Part shown: in pieces, positions 62,379 to 64,000 of the stretch
How the letters are laid out: each line of letters opens with the position of its first letter
How positions within the stretch are numbered: position 1 is the first letter of the stretch
From: Candidatus Latescibacterota bacterium
GTDB lineage: Bacteria > Latescibacterota > UBA2968 > UBA8231
NCBI GenBank assembly: GCA_022827835.1
Contig: JAJEIO010000002.1
Coordinates: 124,001-188,000 of the forward strand
DNA: 64,000 nucleotides
Direction of reading: 5' to 3'
Notes under the pieces: model-generated
The model's database searches: none
Told to the model about the DNA's origin: nothing
What the model saw: only the letters and a program-made list of their open reading frames with translations
Position numbers and translations under genes: made by a program

Positions 62379-63062
62379 TCACCACTGCTGCCCCAGCGGC
62401 GTCAGCACCAGTTCATCGACATTGACCCCGCGCGGCTGCGCCAGCACAAAGCACACAGCGTCGGCCACCTCGTCGCGGCTTAGGCGACAACGCCGGTCGC
62501 CCTCGTGCAACGCCACCGGATCGGGACTAGCCACCGCGCCTAGAGTGATCAAACCGACGTGGACTCCCTGCTCCGCCACCTCCCAGCGCAAACTCTCGCA
62601 CAGCCCGCGCACTGCGGACTCGACCGCCGCATAGAGCACCGGCGGCCGCGCACGAATGAACCCCTGCAAGCCGTTGATATGTACCATCCGTCCGCCGCTT
62701 TGCATTAGCACCGGCAGGGCAGAGCGCGTGATCTGCAACGCGCCGTTTACATCCGTATCGACAAAGGTGCGCAGGTCCTCGTAGTTGACCTCGGCAAGCG
62801 GCTCCTCCACCCAAGTCCCGGCCGCATTGACCAGCGCGTCGAGGCACCCAAACGCCTCCACCGACTCCCGCACCGCAGCTTCGCAATCCGCAACAATCCC
62901 CACATCGCCCGGCACCGCTACCGCGCCGTCCAACTCAGCGGCGATAGCCTGTACCTGCTCCGCACGCCGCGCCATCAACGCAACTCGGTGTCCGGCCGCA
63001 GCTAGCCGCCGCGCAATGGTCTCGCCAATGCCAGAACTAGCACCTGTAATAAGTGTATTCAC
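62379..63062 (-). CDS. SDR-family protein with missing catalytic residues
   Basis: The 227-residue protein has the SDR fold: TGASSGIGE (6-14) and NAAG (79-82). But the catalytic Tyr-x-x-x-Lys reads Y144-A-A-V-E148, and the strand where the catalytic Ser is expected reads VHINGLQG. It may therefore bind cofactor without classical hydride transfer, or use another residue. No neighbour explains its role. A weak AGGAGATACC site precedes the ATG. Confidence 0.88.
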   Translation of the reverse strand: MNTLITGASSGIGETIARRLAAAGHRVALMARRAEQVQAIAAELDGAVAVPGDVGIVADCEAAVRESVEAFGCLDALVNAAGTWVEEPLAEVNYEDLRTFVDTDVNGALQITRSALPVLMQSGGRMVHINGLQGFIRARPPVLYAAVESAVRGLCESLRWEVAEQGVHVGLITLGAVASPDPVALHEGDRRCRLSRDEVADAVCFVLAQPRGVNVDELVLTPLGQQW

Positions 63063-63104
63063 TGCGAGGTATCTCCTGATAATCTGTCAATCACTCAGAT
63101 AAAC

Positions 63105-63452
63105 CTATAAATAACTTGCCCCACGAGCACCTCGCCCCGAGGTTGCCGACGGCCAAGCGCGCCCACTTTCCTCATCGGGCATAGCCTCGACCGCACGGCC
63201 AGACTCGACGTGTCGCTTCAGATCAACCCAGCGCTCGAAGCCATACTCGCGGGCAATGACCAGTTGGGCGTTTCTCAAGGAGAACTTGGTCTGAAAAATC
63301 TCGTCGTCCGTCTGTTCGGACAAATGCGACAAGGTTTGCCTGAGTCGCTGCGCGCTGGCGGAATCGGCAGATCGGTGGCCCTTCAGCAGGCTTTTGGCTT
63401 GCTTCTTGAGTTGCTCTAGGTTGGGATTGGGCGGAAGCGCAGCCGAGGACAT
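63105..63452 (-). CDS. Small protein resembling the leader of ankyrin-repeat proteins
   Basis: The 115-residue protein contains LEQLKKQAKSLLKGHR and FSLRNAQLVIAREYGFERWVDLKRHVE, a pattern found ahead of ankyrin repeats in many bacterial proteins; here the repeats are missing. The start at 63452 has AAAGGAG 6 bp upstream; the open frame to 63566 overlaps the neighbouring gene and is rejected. It may be a free-standing module or a truncated gene. Confidence 0.75.
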   Translation of the reverse strand: MSSAALPPNPNLEQLKKQAKSLLKGHRSADSASAQRLRQTLSHLSEQTDDEIFQTKFSLRNAQLVIAREYGFERWVDLKRHVESGRAVEAMPDEESGRAWPSATSGRGARGASYL

Positions 63453-63472
63453 ACACACTCCTTTCGCAGTGC

Positions 63473-64000
63473 CTAAGGCCACTCTTCTATATCCCGTTGG
63501 GGAATCGGCAAGTTCGTGAGTAATTGGGTAATTTTCCAAGCCCCGGACCTGCGACTCAATCCCCAAAATACATATCGCTTCATGCTATGGATCGCCGAGC
63601 CTTTTTCATAGGAGACAGAGACCGTCTCCTCGGTCAAGGCCAAGGCCGTCAGCCCATTTTCACCTAGATTGGTGTAAATCACGCGCCGATCGATGGTATA
63701 GTTCGCATACGTCAATCGCTTTTTCAGCCAAGCCTCAAATTCCTCGGCGTCGCTGAATGCGATGCGCCACTTAGTTCGGTCCATCAGGTGGTAGGCGTCG
63801 TAGGCGACGAAGTCCTCATCAACGGCCGCCACGATGGCCCCGATGTCTTTGTTTTGCCAAGCCTCGGCTTCCCGCTCCACTATGGCCGCAATTTCCGTCG
63901 CGCTCGCCGCGGGGGCAGGTGCTACAGCCGTGGTATCTGCGATATTTTGGAAGACGCTGACAGCGAGCCAGTGGTCATCGTCTTTGGTAAAGGTCCACAG
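63473..64000 (-). CDS. Tandem NTF2-like (SnoaL) protein, 5' end outside the window
   Basis: The frame is open to the window edge: the 40 codons before the GTG at 63880 contain no stop and read ...WTFTKDDDHWLAVSVFQNI before a short Ala/Pro linker. This looks like the end of a first NTF2-like domain. The second domain begins MEREAEAWQNKDIGAIVAAVDEDFVAYDAY and ends GAWKITQLLTNLPIPQRDI. NTF2-like domains serve as enzymes or binding pockets; function unknown. Confidence 0.7.
   Translation of the reverse strand: MWTFTKDDDHWLAVSVFQNIADTTAVAPAPAASATEIAAIVEREAEAWQNKDIGAIVAAVDEDFVAYDAYHLMDRTKWRIAFSDAEEFEAWLKKRLTYANYTIDRRVIYTNLGENGLTALALTEETVSVSYEKGSAIHSMKRYVFWGLSRRSGAWKITQLLTNLPIPQRDIEEWP

Noticed and set aside
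1..64000. CRISPR arrays, rRNA genes, IS transposases or prophage genes
   Set aside because: I looked for regularly spaced repeats, rRNA-like stretches and transposase or phage proteins; none were seen.

Overview
The window is 64 kb of GC-rich bacterial chromosome, densely coding on both strands, mostly metabolic and accessory genes with a few core genes (modBC, acnA, pdxST, one tRNA-Glu). The gene content is typical of uncultured marine or sponge-associated phyla such as Poribacteria or Latescibacterota: six phytanoyl-CoA dioxygenase-like (PhyH) genes, three enolase-superfamily genes, a sulfatase, a DUF6785-type membrane protein, a DUF1080-like domain fusion and many sugar-acid enzymes. The taxonomic placement is inference from gene content only; there is no rRNA or other marker gene that settles it.

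Layout. 1-2.4 kb: end of a molybdate ABC transporter operon (modB partial, modC) and a cytidylate-kinase-like gene. 2.4-9.7 kb: a polysaccharide/sugar-acid locus (sulfatase, rhamnogalacturonan-lyase-like protein, GH88-like hydrolase, galactonate-dehydratase-like enzyme, isochorismatase-like hydrolase), with divergent transcription from about 6.6 kb. 9.9-14.6 kb: two small proteins, an atypical enolase-superfamily protein and aconitase. 14.7-20.6 kb: UbiD-like decarboxylase, amidase, tRNA-Glu, mannonate-dehydratase-like enzyme, PhyH and sugar isomerase. 20.6-21.2 kb: an antitoxin beside a decayed toxin, bracketed by short direct repeats. 21.2-28.7 kb: transglutaminase-like protein, polysaccharide flippase, pdxS/pdxT, amidohydrolase and a SelA-like PLP enzyme with an added C-terminal domain. 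28.7-32.3 kb: a three-gene operon (amidohydrolase, class V aminotransferase, N-acylamino-acid-racemase-like enzyme).

32.4-39.6 kb is an accessory patch with three PIN-domain toxin-antitoxin pairs interleaved with three PhyH genes and an ECF sigma factor fused to a DUF1080-like domain. In two places, on opposite strands, a PhyH gene follows vapC with a 2-bp gap or a 20-bp overlap. 39.8-48.9 kb: amidase/oxidoreductase operon, sialidase-like protein, hydantoinase HyuB/HyuA, DMT transporter, cupin.

48.9-53.3 kb differs in base and codon use. It carries an aspartoacylase-like M14 hydrolase, a sulfotransferase and a 655-residue protein that fuses a GPP34 (GOLPH3-like) domain to a complete cytochrome P450. 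The P450-sulfotransferase pair looks like a small hydroxylation-plus-sulfonation pathway, possibly membrane-tethered, and is the most unusual item in the window. 53.3-58.4 kb: a leftward operon of GH32-like hydrolase, PhyH, SDR and DUF6785 membrane protein; both the GH32-like and PhyH proteins have altered active-site motifs. 58.6-64 kb: RraA-like aldolase, PhyH, creatininase-family amidohydrolase, fatty acid desaturase, DUF2283 protein, a degenerate SDR, an ankyrin-leader-like small protein and an NTF2-like protein running off the end.
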